Part shown: piece by piece, positions 31,691 to 42,616 of the stretch
How the letters are laid out: each line of letters opens with the position of its first letter
How positions within the stretch are numbered: position 1 is the first letter of the stretch
DNA from: Ogataea parapolymorpha DL-1
Lineage: Eukaryota > Ascomycota > Pichiomycetes > Pichiales > Pichiaceae
Direction: 5' to 3'
Assembly (NCBI RefSeq): GCF_000187245.1
Contig: NC_027866.1
Span: 302,411-366,410, forward strand
DNA length: 64,000 nucleotides
Notes under the pieces: generated by a model
What the model saw: the letters and a program-made list of their open reading frames with translations, nothing else
Database searches by the model: none
What the model was told of the DNA's origin: nothing
Program-made: the position numbers and the translations under genes

Positions 31691-33688
31691 ATGTTAACTT
31701 TCAATAAGTCGGTAGTCTCGTGTGCTGCAATCATTTACGCTCTGTTGCTAGTGGTTCTCCCACTAACAGCACAGCAGTTTGTCAAGGCAGAGTCGAATGA
31801 AAATTACGGAACCGTGATTGGTATCGATCTTGGTACCACATATTCATGCGTTGGTGTTATGAAGGCTGGAAGAGTTGAAATCATTCCTAATGACCAAGGT
31901 AATAGAATAACACCATCTTATGTGGCATTTACCGAAGAAGAGAGGTTGGTGGGTGATGCCGCCAAGAATCAAATTGCGTCAAACCCGACCAATACTATTT
32001 TTGACATCAAAAGATTAATAGGGCACCGGTTTGATGACAAAGTAATTCAGAAAGAAATCAAACATTTGCCATACAAGGTTAAGGATCAAGATGGTAGACC
32101 TGTTGTGGAGGCAAAGGTTAACGGGGAACTCAAGACCTTCACAGCGGAAGAAATTTCTGCCATGATTTTGGGCAAAATGAAACAGATTGCAGAAGACTAC
32201 TTAGGAAAGAAAGTGACCCACGCAGTCGTTACTGTCCCAGCCTATTTCAATGATGCGCAAAGACAAGCAACCAAGGATGCTGGAACGATTGCTGGTTTGG
32301 AGGTACTGAGAATTGTTAACGAGCCAACCGCAGCAGCTATTGCATATGGTTTGGATAAGACGGACGAGGAAAAACATATCATAGTTTATGATTTGGGTGG
32401 AGGTACTTTTGATGTTTCTCTTCTCACCATCGCTGGAGGAGCATTTGAAGTCTTGGCTACTGCGGGTGATACTCATTTGGGTGGAGAGGACTTCGACTAT
32501 AGAGTTGTTAGACATTTCATCAAAGTTTTCAAGAAGAAGCATGGAATCGATATTAGTGACAACTCAAAAGCATTAGCAAAATTAAAGAGAGAGGTTGAAA
32601 AAGCGAAGAGAACACTGTCCTCTCAAATGTCGACTCGCATAGAGATTGACTCTTTCGTCGACGGAATTGATTTTTCGGAATCTCTATCAAGAGCAAAGTT
32701 TGAGGAGCTGAATATGGATTTGTTCAAAAAAACTTTGAAACCAGTGCAGCAGGTTCTTGATGACGCTAAAATGAAGCCAGATGAAATAGATGATGTGGTG
32801 TTCGTCGGTGGATCTACTCGAATTCCAAAAGTTCAAGAGCTAATCGAGAATTTTTTCAATGGCAAAAAGATTTCTAAAGGCATCAATCCAGATGAGGCTG
32901 TGGCCTTCGGTGCTGCTGTTCAGGGAGGTGTGCTTTCAGGTGAGGAGGGAGTGGAAGACATAGTGTTGATTGATGTCAACCCACTCACTCTGGGTATTGA
33001 GACCTCCGGAGGGGTCATGACCACATTGATCAAACGGAACACTCCTATTCCTACCCAAAAGTCCCAAATATTTTCCACGGCGGCTGATAACCAGCCGGTT
33101 GTTTTGATCCAAGTCTATGAAGGTGAAAGAGCGATGGCCAAAGACAATAATCTGTTAGGAAAGTTTGAATTAACAGGTATACCACCTGCACCAAGAGGCG
33201 TCCCTCAAATCGAGGTTACGTTTACTCTTGACTCTAACGGTATTTTGAAAGTTTCTGCGACCGATAAGGGAACAGGAAAGTCCAATTCTATTACAATTAC
33301 CAATGATAAGGGTCGCCTTTCGAAGGAGGAAATCGAAAAGAAAATCGAGGAAGCTGAGAAGTTTGCGCAACAAGACAAGGAGCTGAGGGAGAAGGTTGAA
33401 AGCAGAAACACACTTGAAAACTACGCCCATTCCCTTAAAAATCAAGTCAATGATGAGAATGGTTTTGGGGCAAAGCTTCAAGAAGATGATAAAGAAACTC
33501 TTTTGGATGCTATCAACGAGGCTTTGGAGTTTTTGGAAGACAACTTTGATACAGCAACTAAAGATGAATTCGATGAACAGAAGGAAAAGCTGAGTAAGGT
33601 TGCATACCCTATCACCTCTAAATTGTATGACGCGCCTCCAACGGGTGACGAAGAAGATGAGGATGATTGGGATCACGACGAACTGTGA
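31691..33688 (+). CDS. KAR2: Kar2/BiP, ER-lumenal Hsp70
   Basis: 665 residues. The ER Hsp70 drives translocation through Sec61, folding and retrotranslocation. The signal peptide has its hydrophobic core at about 9-25, cleaved probably after VKA near 33. The nucleotide-binding domain starts with [17 protein letters not shown] and includes [15 protein letters not shown] and [13 protein letters not shown]; the substrate-binding domain includes NPLTLGIET and the [10 protein letters not shown] region. The protein ends in an acidic tail and the ER retention signal HDEL. Length and all motifs are normal. The promoter carries UPRE, heat-shock element and TATA in that order, matching the dual stress control of the S. 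cerevisiae gene. Confidence 0.98.
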   Translation: MLTFNKSVVSCAAIIYALLLVVLPLTAQQFVKAESNENYGTVIGIDLGTTYSCVGVMKAGRVEIIPNDQGNRITPSYVAFTEEERLVGDAAKNQIASNPTNTIFDIKRLIGHRFDDKVIQKEIKHLPYKVKDQDGRPVVEAKVNGELKTFTAEEISAMILGKMKQIAEDYLGKKVTHAVVTVPAYFNDAQRQATKDAGTIAGLEVLRIVNEPTAAAIAYGLDKTDEEKHIIVYDLGGGTFDVSLLTIAGGAFEVLATAGDTHLGGEDFDYRVVRHFIKVFKKKHGIDISDNSKALAKLKREVEKAKRTLSSQMSTRIEIDSFVDGIDFSESLSRAKFEELNMDLFKKTLKPVQQVLDDAKMKPDEIDDVVFVGGSTRIPKVQELIENFFNGKKISKGINPDEAVAFGAAVQGGVLSGEEGVEDIVLIDVNPLTLGIETSGGVMTTLIKRNTPIPTQKSQIFSTAADNQPVVLIQVYEGERAMAKDNNLLGKFELTGIPPAPRGVPQIEVTFTLDSNGILKVSATDKGTGKSNSITITNDKGRLSKEEIEKKIEEAEKFAQQDKELREKVESRNTLENYAHSLKNQVNDENGFGAKLQEDDKETLLDAINEALEFLEDNFDTATKDEFDEQKEKLSKVAYPITSKLYDAPPTGDEEDEDDWDHDEL

Positions 33689-33920
33689 ATAACTCATGTA
33701 ATATACTGGTAATAATGAGAATTTGCTCTTTATCGATGAAAGGTTTCTAAGTTACTGAGGCTTGTGACGCTAGCTTAAGTACATACATACATAGTTTGGT
33801 TGAAAAAGGATAAATTGTATTTTTTTTGTTCATTATCTTTTTATCGTGATACAAAGAGCTTCCTTCGAGGCAAAGCTTCATAACACGCTTTGGTTGCTAA
33901 GATTTAATCTCGTTATACCA

Positions 33921-35036
33921 ATGGACATAAAGCTTAAGCCCCAGGTACCCACATTTGTGGAATCGGATGAGCCAGTGAAAGAAAATGAGCCGCAAAATGC
34001 GAACCGTTCCTCGAATACAGATAACGAGCCAAATAGCAAAGCCGGCAACGAAACTTACTCGATACAAGACATCGAGGTAGAGCAGATTCTTCGTGGAAAA
34101 CTGAATCGCTGCAAAAAACTTGAAGAGCTTGCGCCCATAGAAGCCTTGGCGATTTTCAATCGATTGATTGATGACCTTGTCCAGTTGAGTAAATTGACAT
34201 CGGGAGAGTCTAACGTAGACCTGGACTTGCTTTTATTTACGCCCACAAAGATTCACGACATCGAGTCGAATATATCTCATGCAGTGATACAAGAACCTGA
34301 GCAAGCAGTTGTATCGAAGAGTCAGTTTGAAAGCGATCAAGACATTCAGGAAGATCGAGAAAGGTACGAAATTCCACTGAAAATCAGTTCGAAATTAAGG
34401 TTGAATTTTGGCGACGCTTCAGTTCCTTCAGATTCTGGAGCCTCGAACTTGAGAAGTGGGGAAGTTTTGGGCTACTGTCGAGACGATATGAAAACTAACG
34501 ACCCCAGACTTGACCGCTACATCCTTTGTAGGAAATTACCAGATACAGGACCAGCGATAATTAGAAAGTTTTACCTGAGAAAAGCTCCATCACTTCAGAT
34601 ACCGAGATACCTTGAACGAATACACCATTATGCAAACCTATCTACGGCTACACTTTTGACTTCGGCATATTTTTTATTTCATTTGACTTTCAACCTGAAG
34701 GCTCCTTTATCGTCATCACTGCTTCCTTTCCAGCAGCCTCAAACACCTGAAGGGTTCGCATGTAAAACTACAATGCTTCAAATAAATGAGTTAAATGCGT
34801 TCAGGCTTGTGCTTAGTGTCTTGCGCTTGTCTCTTAAATTGATCGAAGACAAAAATTACAAGCAAAGCTATTATTGCAAAGTGACCGGACTACAAAGTGT
34901 GGAAGAGTTATTCAAACTGGAGCTGAATTTACTTTATCTACTAAATTTCGATCTTTTTGTCAATGAAATCGCCTTGACGAGATTCTTATTCCAGTTCCAG
35001 CAATTCGATTCAAATTTACAAAACATTTTAAGTTAG
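33921..35036 (+). CDS. Pho80/Pcl-type cyclin, partner of a Pho85-like kinase
   Basis: 371 residues from the first in-frame ATG (upstream open codons start with GTG). The first 200 residues are acidic and low in complexity. From about 216 to 365 lies a Pho80-type cyclin box (FYLRKAPSLQIPRYLERI...LLTSAYFLFHL...LNAFRLVLSVLRLS...YYCKVTGL...LELNLLYLLNFDLFV). This shape, with the cyclin box at the C-terminus after a long disordered N-terminus, resembles Pcl6/Pcl7, which direct Pho85 in glycogen control; Pho80 itself is possible. I therefore give no symbol. Confidence 0.82.
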   Translation: MDIKLKPQVPTFVESDEPVKENEPQNANRSSNTDNEPNSKAGNETYSIQDIEVEQILRGKLNRCKKLEELAPIEALAIFNRLIDDLVQLSKLTSGESNVDLDLLLFTPTKIHDIESNISHAVIQEPEQAVVSKSQFESDQDIQEDRERYEIPLKISSKLRLNFGDASVPSDSGASNLRSGEVLGYCRDDMKTNDPRLDRYILCRKLPDTGPAIIRKFYLRKAPSLQIPRYLERIHHYANLSTATLLTSAYFLFHLTFNLKAPLSSSLLPFQQPQTPEGFACKTTMLQINELNAFRLVLSVLRLSLKLIEDKNYKQSYYCKVTGLQSVEELFKLELNLLYLLNFDLFVNEIALTRFLFQFQQFDSNLQNILS

Positions 35037-35168
35037 CTCTAGATTACAGTTTGTGCAATGAAGTGTATAATTGCAAACAGGAACTCTTCATTCCTCTATC
35101 ATACTTGTAATAATAATAGGTAAGAAATAATAATTGGAAATCCTAGGCTTTAAGATTCAAAACTTACT

Positions 35169-36685
35169 TCAGAAGTTGATAGGCTTACCGAAAACCGATC
35201 CGGCTGCCTCCTTAAAGGCCTCCGACAAAGTTGGATGGGCATGACAGACTCTAGCAATGTCTTCCGTGGAAGCACCGTACTCAAGTGCCAAACCAGCCTC
35301 TGCTATCATTTCTCCCGCATTTGGGCCAATGATATGACATCCCAAAACCCTTTCGGTTTCGGCATCAGCAATAAATTTGACAAAGCCTTCAGTATCCATG
35401 TTAGTTTTGGCTCTGGAGTTTGCAATGAAAGGAAATTTGCCGACCTTATACTTGATGCCTGCCTCCTTCAGTTGTTCCTCCGTCTGCCCAACCCAGGCAA
35501 CCTCAGGATGAGAATACATAACTGCAGGAATGTTGGCATAGTTGACGTGCCCGTGTCCATTCTTAATGTACTCCACAGCAGCAATACCCTCCTCTTCTGC
35601 TTTGTGTGCCAACATTGGGCCGAAAGTGGCATCGCCAATACATCTAATGTGGTCAAACTTGGTCTTAAACTGCGAGTCAATCACAACTCTTCCTCTCTTC
35701 TCAATATCTAGGCCAATAGCTTCCGCATTCAAACCCTTGAGGTAGGGTCTCCTACCGACAGCAACAAGTAAAACGTCCGCCTCCAAAGACTCGGTTTTTC
35801 CACTTTTCGTGTCCTCATACTCAATTTTAACCACTTCCCCTTCCCTGACCCCTTTGGTAACTTTTGCACCAAGCTTGAATTTCAAACCTTGCTTCGTCAA
35901 GAATTTCTGTGTTGCTTTCGAAACTTCTCCGTCCATTCCTGCACCAATAGCATTTTGAAATTCTAGAACAGTGACCTGCGAGCCCAATCTAGACCAGACA
36001 GAACCCATCTCCAAGCCAATGATACCCCCTCCAATAATAACCAACCTTTTAGGAACTTCGGACAAAGAAAGACAACCTGTTGAGGAAACTATTCTTTCTT
36101 CATCGATTTCAATACCTGGGAATGGCGTGGCCTCGGAACCGGTTGCAATAATGATGTTGTCAGCTTTGACAACGGCCTTCTCACCGTCTTCAATTGGGTC
36201 AATATTGACATGGTGCTCATCAACAAATGATGCTGCACCCTTATAATATTTAACACCATACTTTTTGAACAACATTTCAATCCCTCCAGTTAACTGGGCA
36301 ACAACTTTATCCTTCGCGTCCATGAATTTAGGAAGATTAATACTGACATCGCCCTTTATATCAATCCCTCTTGACTTGGACTCGTGTTGAATTTGATGAA
36401 AAAGATGCGAGTTGTTCAGCAGGGCTTTAGAGGGGATGCATCCGACATTGAGACACGTTCCGCCAAGTCTACCTCTCTTTTCGACACAGGCTGTGTCAAA
36501 TCCAAGTTGGGCAGCCTTGATTGCTGCTACATAACCTCCGGGGCCGCCTCCAATGACAAGAATATCGTGTTTTTCTTTGTTGGTTAGGTTCTGAATTGGA
36601 GTGAAAGATTTCAATACTTACTTTGACTAGCCTCAGCCAGTACTCTAGCCGAAGAAAACAATCTGCGTTGATAAGATTTCAGCAT
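35169..36685 (-). CDS. LPD1: Lpd1, mitochondrial dihydrolipoamide dehydrogenase, with one 47-nt intron
   Basis: Joined exons 36622-36685 and 35169-36574, 489 residues. Lpd1 is the E3 flavoprotein of pyruvate and 2-oxoglutarate dehydrogenases and glycine decarboxylase. Exon 1 encodes a typical mitochondrial presequence ([16 protein letters not shown]); exon 2 begins just before the FAD motif GGGPGG (30-35). The redox disulfide is C62-LNVG-C67, the NAD-binding motif GGGIIGLE follows, and the active-site pair is His468/Glu473 in HPTLSE. Without splicing the frame stops within four codons of the donor. Donor GTAAGT, branch CCTAAC, acceptor AAAG. All catalytic residues are present. Confidence 0.95.
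36575..36621 (-). other. 47-nt intron of LPD1
   Basis: GTAAGT donor at 36621, branch-like CCTAAC, acceptor AAAG ending at 36575, phase 1. Removal joins the presequence to the FAD domain in frame; retention creates TGA almost at once. The earlier AG in ATTCAG is out of phase. Confidence 0.85.
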
Positions 36686-36924
36686 TTTATAAGTTATACT
36701 GTTCAAAAGGAAACAAAGCTAAAAAAAACTCCACGCTGGGATAAATTTTGGTAGAAATCTAATTTGACCGCTCTAGAAATTGTAGCTCGCTTTTTTGGGG
36801 AAAGCTGAAAAATGGAACGCATACTTCCAAATTGGCTGGAAATTTTCTCAATATGGAGGCATCATTTGAAGCCAATAGTGGCTTTGAATAGACTACGTTT
36901 ACATGGACTATCCGTCAAATAGAC

Positions 36925-37038
36925 ATGGACCCCTATAACCCGAAGGACTTGAAAGAACGACTCGGAAGCGAAAACTCGCGGTGTAAGGATGCATATATCA
37001 ATTTCTCGCCCCGGAACAGCATCAACGATCTTCAGTAG
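36925..37038 (+). CDS. Possible 37-codon small protein
   Basis: An ATG-initiated frame (MDPYNPKDLKERLG..., ending INDLQ) between LPD1 and the 3' end of the hydrolase gene, overlapping the latter antisense by 17 bp. The composition is soluble and charged, unlike random AT-rich translation, and it sits downstream of a plausible divergent LPD1 promoter. No family is recognised. It may be a real microprotein, a first exon, or chance. Confidence 0.25.
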   Translation: MDPYNPKDLKERLGSENSRCKDAYINFSPRNSINDLQ

Positions 37039-37984
37039 TCTGTACCCAATTTGTTACCAATGAAACAAATTCTTTTGGTCTTTCGCTGATCAACCAATGG
37101 CCTGCATCAACATCCTTCACTACAAAGTTGGGAAAGAACAACCCAACCGAGGCGAGGTATTCATCAGCTATGTAGGGGCTTTGTTTTCCACGGATGAATA
37201 GAGCAGGTCTTGTCCATCTAGATATTTCGTAATTGAAAGGCCATCCTGAAATGTTGTCAAGACTTCTTGCCAAAATGTCCAGTGGAACTCTGCTCGTATA
37301 TTGATTTGTCGACCTTCTCATGTTTGTCAGCAGAAACTGTCTGACAGCTGAATTTGACTCCACCTGTGCCAGAATATTGTCGCATTCTTTAAGATTTTTC
37401 AAAGATGTGTCGTCTTGTATTTTCTTCAGTTGCTTAATGTAGGTTCCAAACTTGCTGAACCCTGTGCCACCTGCCGTAAAATCTACAGGTGCATTGTCAA
37501 CTGAAATCAACATGGAGCACAATTCAGGTCTCCTCAGGCATACTGCCATCGCAGTCTTAGCTCCCATGGAATGCCCTATAAGTATAGGATCAATTAAACC
37601 CTGATCTTCTACAAATCGTTCAACGTCTGCGGCAAGCGAAGGATAATCGTGTCTTTCATTATGAGGCGAGTCCCCATGATTTCTTAGATCCAGGCAGTAG
37701 ACATCTCTATCCAGAGTATTCACTAACTGCTTTGATACTGTCCTATTATTTGCCTTTGAACCAAACAAACCATGTAAAAAAATGATGGGATTGTTTGCAG
37801 TTGGAGATCTTGGCGAATACCGTTCATATGCCAGCTCCACGGTCGGGATTCCTTTATCAAGAGCGCTTCTTCCGAGATCAGAATAGGCTAGCGATTTTGG
37901 TGTACCGTCATAATGATAAAATGCCTTGTGCAAGTAGTATATGCGGTCACATATTAGCTTGCTTCGATATCTAAACATTTTCAT
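37022..37984 (-). CDS. IMO32: Mitochondrial alpha/beta hydrolase of the Imo32/Eat1 (ABHD11) family
   Basis: 320 residues from the first ATG (open codons upstream begin with TTG). The N-terminus (MKMFRYRSKLICDR) is basic and amphipathic, suiting mitochondrial import. Alpha/beta-hydrolase landmarks: FLHGLFGSK (oxyanion region), DLRNHGDSP, nucleophile Ser near 138 in GHSMGAKTAM, and catalytic His near 298 in DAGHWLI. Yeast has two related members: Imo32 (substrate unclear) and Eat1 (ethanol acetyltransferase making ethyl acetate). I cannot separate them here, so the symbol is provisional. It is divergent from USE1 with only 51 bp between the start codons. Confidence 0.8.
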   Translation of the reverse strand: MKMFRYRSKLICDRIYYLHKAFYHYDGTPKSLAYSDLGRSALDKGIPTVELAYERYSPRSPTANNPIIFLHGLFGSKANNRTVSKQLVNTLDRDVYCLDLRNHGDSPHNERHDYPSLAADVERFVEDQGLIDPILIGHSMGAKTAMAVCLRRPELCSMLISVDNAPVDFTAGGTGFSKFGTYIKQLKKIQDDTSLKNLKECDNILAQVESNSAVRQFLLTNMRRSTNQYTSRVPLDILARSLDNISGWPFNYEISRWTRPALFIRGKQSPYIADEYLASVGLFFPNFVVKDVDAGHWLISERPKEFVSLVTNWVQTTEDR

Positions 37985-38035
37985 GGATATATCAAAATTT
38001 ATTTTTTGTTTCAAATTTGTTCATTGTAACCTAGT

Positions 38036-38785
38036 ATGACCACTTCTGGAAGTGCTATGCTCGCACAACTTAAAAATGAGACGGAGGAACTACAAGATCT
38101 TAATTTCAACAACAAAAACATACTTTCCGCTTACTTAAGTGTCAAAAGACTGATCAGTGTGATGAACTCAGTGCGCAAACACTCTTTTACACTAGAGAGA
38201 AAATCTACGAATACTATATCCGAATACCACAAGATACATAAATCACTTTTGGACATAGAGTTCGAACTAGACTTCAAGATCAGATCACGCAAACTACATT
38301 ATTTGCCTACGATCGAAGTGGATGAAGCAAAAGTAGGAAAGTCAAGCAATCGAGAGCCATTGCATGCAATTCAAATAATCTCCCCGGAAGATGATGAACC
38401 TATTGATTCTCTCAAGCAGCGATTACTATCTACGGGAAATGAGCCCTCACAATTGGATTCTATTCACACCGCTCAAATTCAAAATGAAAAGCACGAGTCG
38501 TTCCAAAAGGAAATGATAGACTCCTTGCCCTTGATGGTGTCATCATTGAAGAACCAGGCATCGAAATTTCAGCAGATGCTTAAAGAAGACGCAATTATAC
38601 TCAAAGAGGCATCAGAGAATTTCGAATCATCCAAAAGCGTATTTGATAGAGTTAACACCACCCTATCAAAATACCATCGCGAAGGTAGGCTTGGATTATG
38701 GTTTTACGTGCGTGTCATTCTTTTTGTCTTCCTCACATTTGCGTTTTTCATTTTCCTGATTAGACTCATTCCCGCAAGATATTAA
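38036..38785 (+). CDS. USE1: Use1, ER Q-SNARE for Golgi-to-ER transport
   Basis: 249 residues, tail-anchored. Use1 forms the ER SNARE complex with Ufe1, Sec20 and Sec22, which receives COPI vesicles. The SNARE-like helix is at about 158-215 (SFQKEMIDSLPLMVSSLKNQASKFQQ...) and the C-terminal membrane anchor at about 221-243 (WFYVRVILFVFLTFAFFIFLI), with only a few lumenal residues. The N-terminal 140 residues are helical and poorly conserved, as usual in this family. Called on the SNARE/anchor pattern and length. Confidence 0.75.
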   Translation: MTTSGSAMLAQLKNETEELQDLNFNNKNILSAYLSVKRLISVMNSVRKHSFTLERKSTNTISEYHKIHKSLLDIEFELDFKIRSRKLHYLPTIEVDEAKVGKSSNREPLHAIQIISPEDDEPIDSLKQRLLSTGNEPSQLDSIHTAQIQNEKHESFQKEMIDSLPLMVSSLKNQASKFQQMLKEDAIILKEASENFESSKSVFDRVNTTLSKYHREGRLGLWFYVRVILFVFLTFAFFIFLIRLIPARY

Positions 38786-38802
38786 CTTATTTAATACAAA
38801 TG

Positions 38803-40563
38803 TCACAGACCAGTGGGACGAATCAAAACGGTTTCCCTACTTGAGCCTTTAGCATAGGAATTACGCATGATAACTTGATCAGCTTTCGTCAGACTTTCTA
38901 GAGACCAAGAATTCAATTTGACCAACTGTGCGAACTCTTTCAAGTCGTCATACATTTGGCATACTTCCGACACATCAGAATGCACTACCGGAGTGACCGA
39001 TGCAAACTCTCTTTTAACCCAATCTGTGTCGAAGTGCGATTGAGCTCCTTCTGTCACCCGTAAAACCCATATTCTAATCAATACCTCTTTATCATAAGAT
39101 GAGAGAACGTCTTTGACTAGTGGTATCCGTAACTGGGTGGCAACATCGTGCATAAAGGATTCCTTTTTCATAATGTCTCCAAGGGTGATGATGCGAGATC
39201 GATATTGTTTCAACAACTCCTTCTCTAAGTTTTTCAACTTTCGCTTCAGCAGAAGCCACAGGTCGAGCTGAGATTGCCGATAAATACAGGAATTCTCGTA
39301 GTTTGTTTGCAAAGAACTCATCATTTCTTCAGATTTGAAATAGCCAGTGCCTTTTAATGTAAACGGAAATGTCTGGAACTTGTCTAGCTTTTGCTTGAAC
39401 TTAATATCTAACGCAGATTTTAGGTTACTCAACCCCTTGAGAAGAGCTTTCAATGTTTTGTGAGTATCGTCTAAATCTGCGCACCTACTTGCAAACAGCT
39501 CCAGTAGACCGTCTGGTAAGATACGACTCCTATTACTCAAGAACACGACACTTGTTGGACTTGACTGATTAGAAGTCGACGATTCATCATCGCATACAGG
39601 GTAGGTGTACTCCTTCAGTTGGAGAAGAGGTACTTGCCAAATCTGCAAAGATTTCTCACATACGCCATTGACGTCGATAGTCAATTGCAGCTGTTCGTTC
39701 TCGTTATCAACCAATGCAAAACCGTATCCCATTAAAAGCTCTTCATTACCTTTTGGCCCGTAATTATTAAATAGCTCCCCATTGATATCTGCACCACCTT
39801 GAAGCCTTAGCTCAAAACCGGCAGAAGAAGGTACCCATGTGACCTTAGATTTGGGTTTATGGTTGAAGAGGTCAATAATGGGCAAAAGCATGACGGAATC
39901 ATCCGAAGCTTCAGGATCAATGAGCTTGTAAGGGAAACTACGAGAGGTTACAATCAAATGTGCCCATAAAAACCATGAAAATGATGGGGGATATTGACAT
40001 TTGTTGGAGGTTTCTTCCATTATTGTTTTGAATAACTGGGCTTGATCATATTCCTCGTAATTTGTGGGGTTCTTTACTTCTAAATAGCTTAGTGCTTTTC
40101 TGTACTCAGCTATCAGTTGCTTTCTTTTTAGAAGAACTCCATGATACATATTAGTGCCAGACAAAAAGGTAAGTTCTTCTGAGCTGAAGGCCAGGGGAGA
40201 GCCGATGTTTCTCAATAAAGGAAGGCACTCAATGTAGGGGCCAAATTGATGTTCTCGACTTGATTTCCATCGACAAAGCAAAAGTTTCAATGCGATGACG
40301 GGGTTTGCAGACTCACCGAGCTTCAGTTCCGAATATGCAATACGCGGAGATATAATCATAGATGTGGGGACGAAGACAGAAGGTTCCGATGGCAGTGCCG
40401 GTTTTTTCAGGAAGGCAGAAACGCCATTTGCTGACAAACGGAACTCAATATTTTCCGAAATCTTACACCCATTCGATTGAGACCAGACTACTAAAGCGCT
40501 AATGTCTTTCTGACTCATGCTTTTAGTGAACCCGTAACACTCGTGATTTCGAAAATTGTACAT
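38803..40563 (-). CDS. RKM1: SET-domain ribosomal lysine methyltransferase, Rkm1-like
   Basis: 586 residues, nearly identical in length to S. cerevisiae Rkm1 (583), which methylates ribosomal protein L23. SET domain of the Rubisco-methyltransferase type: N-terminal piece with NGVSAFLKKPALP in place of the usual GxGxxA start, an inserted iSET region, then LLPIIDLFNHKPKSKVTW and LFNNYGPKGNEELLMGYGF (near 272) with the cofactor/substrate NH and catalytic Tyr. A helical substrate-binding C-terminal half follows. Rkm2 or another member of this group is the alternative. Its stop lies 17 bp from that of the convergent USE1. Confidence 0.75.
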   Translation of the reverse strand: MYNFRNHECYGFTKSMSQKDISALVVWSQSNGCKISENIEFRLSANGVSAFLKKPALPSEPSVFVPTSMIISPRIAYSELKLGESANPVIALKLLLCRWKSSREHQFGPYIECLPLLRNIGSPLAFSSEELTFLSGTNMYHGVLLKRKQLIAEYRKALSYLEVKNPTNYEEYDQAQLFKTIMEETSNKCQYPPSFSWFLWAHLIVTSRSFPYKLIDPEASDDSVMLLPIIDLFNHKPKSKVTWVPSSAGFELRLQGGADINGELFNNYGPKGNEELLMGYGFALVDNENEQLQLTIDVNGVCEKSLQIWQVPLLQLKEYTYPVCDDESSTSNQSSPTSVVFLSNRSRILPDGLLELFASRCADLDDTHKTLKALLKGLSNLKSALDIKFKQKLDKFQTFPFTLKGTGYFKSEEMMSSLQTNYENSCIYRQSQLDLWLLLKRKLKNLEKELLKQYRSRIITLGDIMKKESFMHDVATQLRIPLVKDVLSSYDKEVLIRIWVLRVTEGAQSHFDTDWVKREFASVTPVVHSDVSEVCQMYDDLKEFAQLVKLNSWSLESLTKADQVIMRNSYAKGSSRETVLIRPTGL

Positions 40564-40628
40564 TTTTCTTCATATTTTAATAATTACGTAAAAAAAAAGG
40601 CCGCTTGCTATACAAAATCGATAGATAC

Positions 40629-40670
40629 AAAAAAAAAAAAAAAATCAAAATGGATGGAAATGGATGGATG
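40629..40670. repeat. A16 homopolymer and TGGA-rich simple repeat
   Basis: Sixteen A at 40629-40644, followed by imperfect TGGA repeats to 40670, in the short region between RKM1 (leftward start) and the transaldolase 3' end. Confidence 0.8.
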
Positions 40671-40786
40671 AATACATGAAAATAGATAGGAGAAACGCTC
40701 AACACTCTGGATGTTTAGTTTTCCAGAATTTTAGATTTTCAGCATCAATCAGCAAAAGAGTCACCTCCATAGCTGGTGTATCCCAT

Positions 40787-41794
40787 TTACTCAAATTTAG
40801 CTTTCAGCACGTTGAGCAAGGTAACACAGTCAGCAGAAAACTTTCTGATACCTTCGGAAAGTTTTTCCGTGGCCATGGCATCTTCGTTAAGAAGGAATCT
40901 AAATTTGGCTTCATCATCAATGTAGGACACCTTTTCCTCGCTGCATGACTGAGCGGCCGAGGCATCCAAAACCTTTGGAACTGGCTCTTTGGAGTTCATC
41001 AATTCTTCCAAGAGCTTTGGAGCGATTGTCAAGTAGTCACATCCTGCCAACGCAGTGATCTCCCCAACGTTTCTGAAAGAAGCTCCCATGACAATGGTCT
41101 TGTAACCATACTTCTTGTAGTAATTGTATATCCTAGTAACAGACTGAACACCCGGATCTTCCTTTCCTTCGTATGTCTTACCCGTTTTGGCCTTGTACCA
41201 ATCCATGATTCTACCAACGAATGGTGAGATCAAAGTGACCTTGGCTTCGGCACAAGCGACAGCTTGGACGAAAGAGAAAAGAAGAGTCAAGTTGCAGTGA
41301 ACACCGTATTTTTCTTCCAATTCTCTTGCAGCAAGAATACCCTCGTAGGTTGAAGCAATCTTGATCAAGATCTTTTCTTTGTCAATACCAAGGGATTTGT
41401 AGAGCTCAATGATTTCAAGGGCTTTTTTGATTGTTGCCTCCTTATCAAATGAAAGTCTGGCATCCACCTCAGTAGACACTCTTCCAGGAACAATTTTCAA
41501 AATCTCTTTACCGAACTCAACGAGAAGTCTGTCGAGGGCAATGTTGGCTTTCTCTTCAGCGGATGATCCCTTGTCCTTAGCATAGTCGACTGCAACATCA
41601 ATTAACTTGGCATATTGTGGCTTTTCAGAAGCAGCCAAAATAAGAGATGGGTTGGTCGTAGCATCCTGAGGAGTGTACTTAGCGATCGCTTAATTATTAG
41701 TGGTCAAAAAACAATAATGATACTTACATTCAAACTCGCCCGTATCAGTGACGACAACGGTTCCAGCGGCCTTAAGTTGTTCAAGAGAGCTCAT
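40787..41794 (-). CDS. TAL1: Transaldolase, cytosolic, with one 39-nt intron
   Basis: Exons 41728-41794 and 40787-41688, 322 residues. Transaldolase of the pentose phosphate pathway moves a dihydroxyacetone unit from sedoheptulose 7-phosphate to glyceraldehyde 3-phosphate. Exon 1 gives the family start ([15 protein letters not shown]...GEFE), joined to [16 protein letters not shown]. Schiff-base lysine K132 lies in LIKIAST, and [14 protein letters not shown] and MGASFRN are intact. Unspliced, the frame meets TAA inside the intron. No peroxisomal signal (ends KAKFE), in contrast with the paralogue 822 bp upstream. CTG codons fall at conserved Leu positions. Confidence 0.97.
41689..41727 (-). 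other. 39-nt intron of TAL1
   Basis: GTAAGT donor at 41727, branch CACTAAT, acceptor TTAAG ending at 41689. Splicing restores GEFE-S-IAKYTPQ, matching the family. At 39 nt this is shorter than any S. cerevisiae nuclear intron I know of. Confidence 0.88.
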
Positions 41795-42616
41795 TGTAAT
41801 TGTTGAATTTATTATTTGATGGAAATCAATCGAAAGGTATATAATTCAAGTTCTGGTTGCGGAGGAATACCCGAGCTTATTTATATTCATCACCACAGTT
41901 TGCGTTTAATAAATCTTACCTAATCAATAATAACCTACAAATAGATGCTATCTTCGTAAACAAATTCGCCTTCGGAGACAAATTTACCTAACCTAGTCAA
42001 CCAATCACCGTGGGTGTTTCCTTGGAGTCCACCCTAGGAGGCCATTACTTTGCCACATGCATTTCCATTTTAGGAGCCGGCTGGGTGACAATGTTCCGTG
42101 AATCTTAACGAAAACAACATCCGAAAAAGTACGTGTGGCTGATGGAAATAATACGTGGCTAGTAAGCAAGTTCGTGAGCCATCTAGATTCTACTGAAATC
42201 ATAACTTATTTTCAATCATACTTCATGTCCGGATGTGCTTATAAGACGCGTCACACGTGAACATTATGACTGCTGCACCCACCTCCACAGTGTTACGCCC
42301 CTTATCATTGGTAAAAACAGATGTTGCAGGACAATCCAAAATTTTCAAAGCTCCCCAAGATGAGATAAGAAAGTGCAAACACAGTTCCGTTCTTATCAAT
42401 TGGCTTCTCTCTGAATATATCCATTATCGACCAGAGGCTCTCGCACCAACGATCAAGATTAGTGACTGAAGGGCAGGTTGACAACTCACACTGGACGATA
42501 AAGTACGCTCGAGCTACTATGATTATCAAGCTCCTATAATTTCCTATAGGAGATATATTTACTCCAGCCTTTCTCATCAGAAAGGCGTTTGACCCTAACA
42601 GGCTGACTCATTGGCG
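41795..42616. other. Intergenic region between the two transaldolase genes
   Basis: 822 bp containing the TAL1 promoter (TATATA near 41836 on the minus strand) and the terminator of the upstream paralogue. A 70-codon plus-strand frame (42257-42469) has no support. Confidence 0.55.

Noticed and set aside
31411..31707. A 98-codon frame just upstream of KAR2
   Set aside because: It starts with TTG and covers the UPRE, heat-shock element and TATA box, so it is promoter sequence.
42257..42469. A 70-codon frame between the two transaldolases
   Set aside because: It overlaps the TAL1 upstream region and shows no recognisable feature; chance length in this composition.
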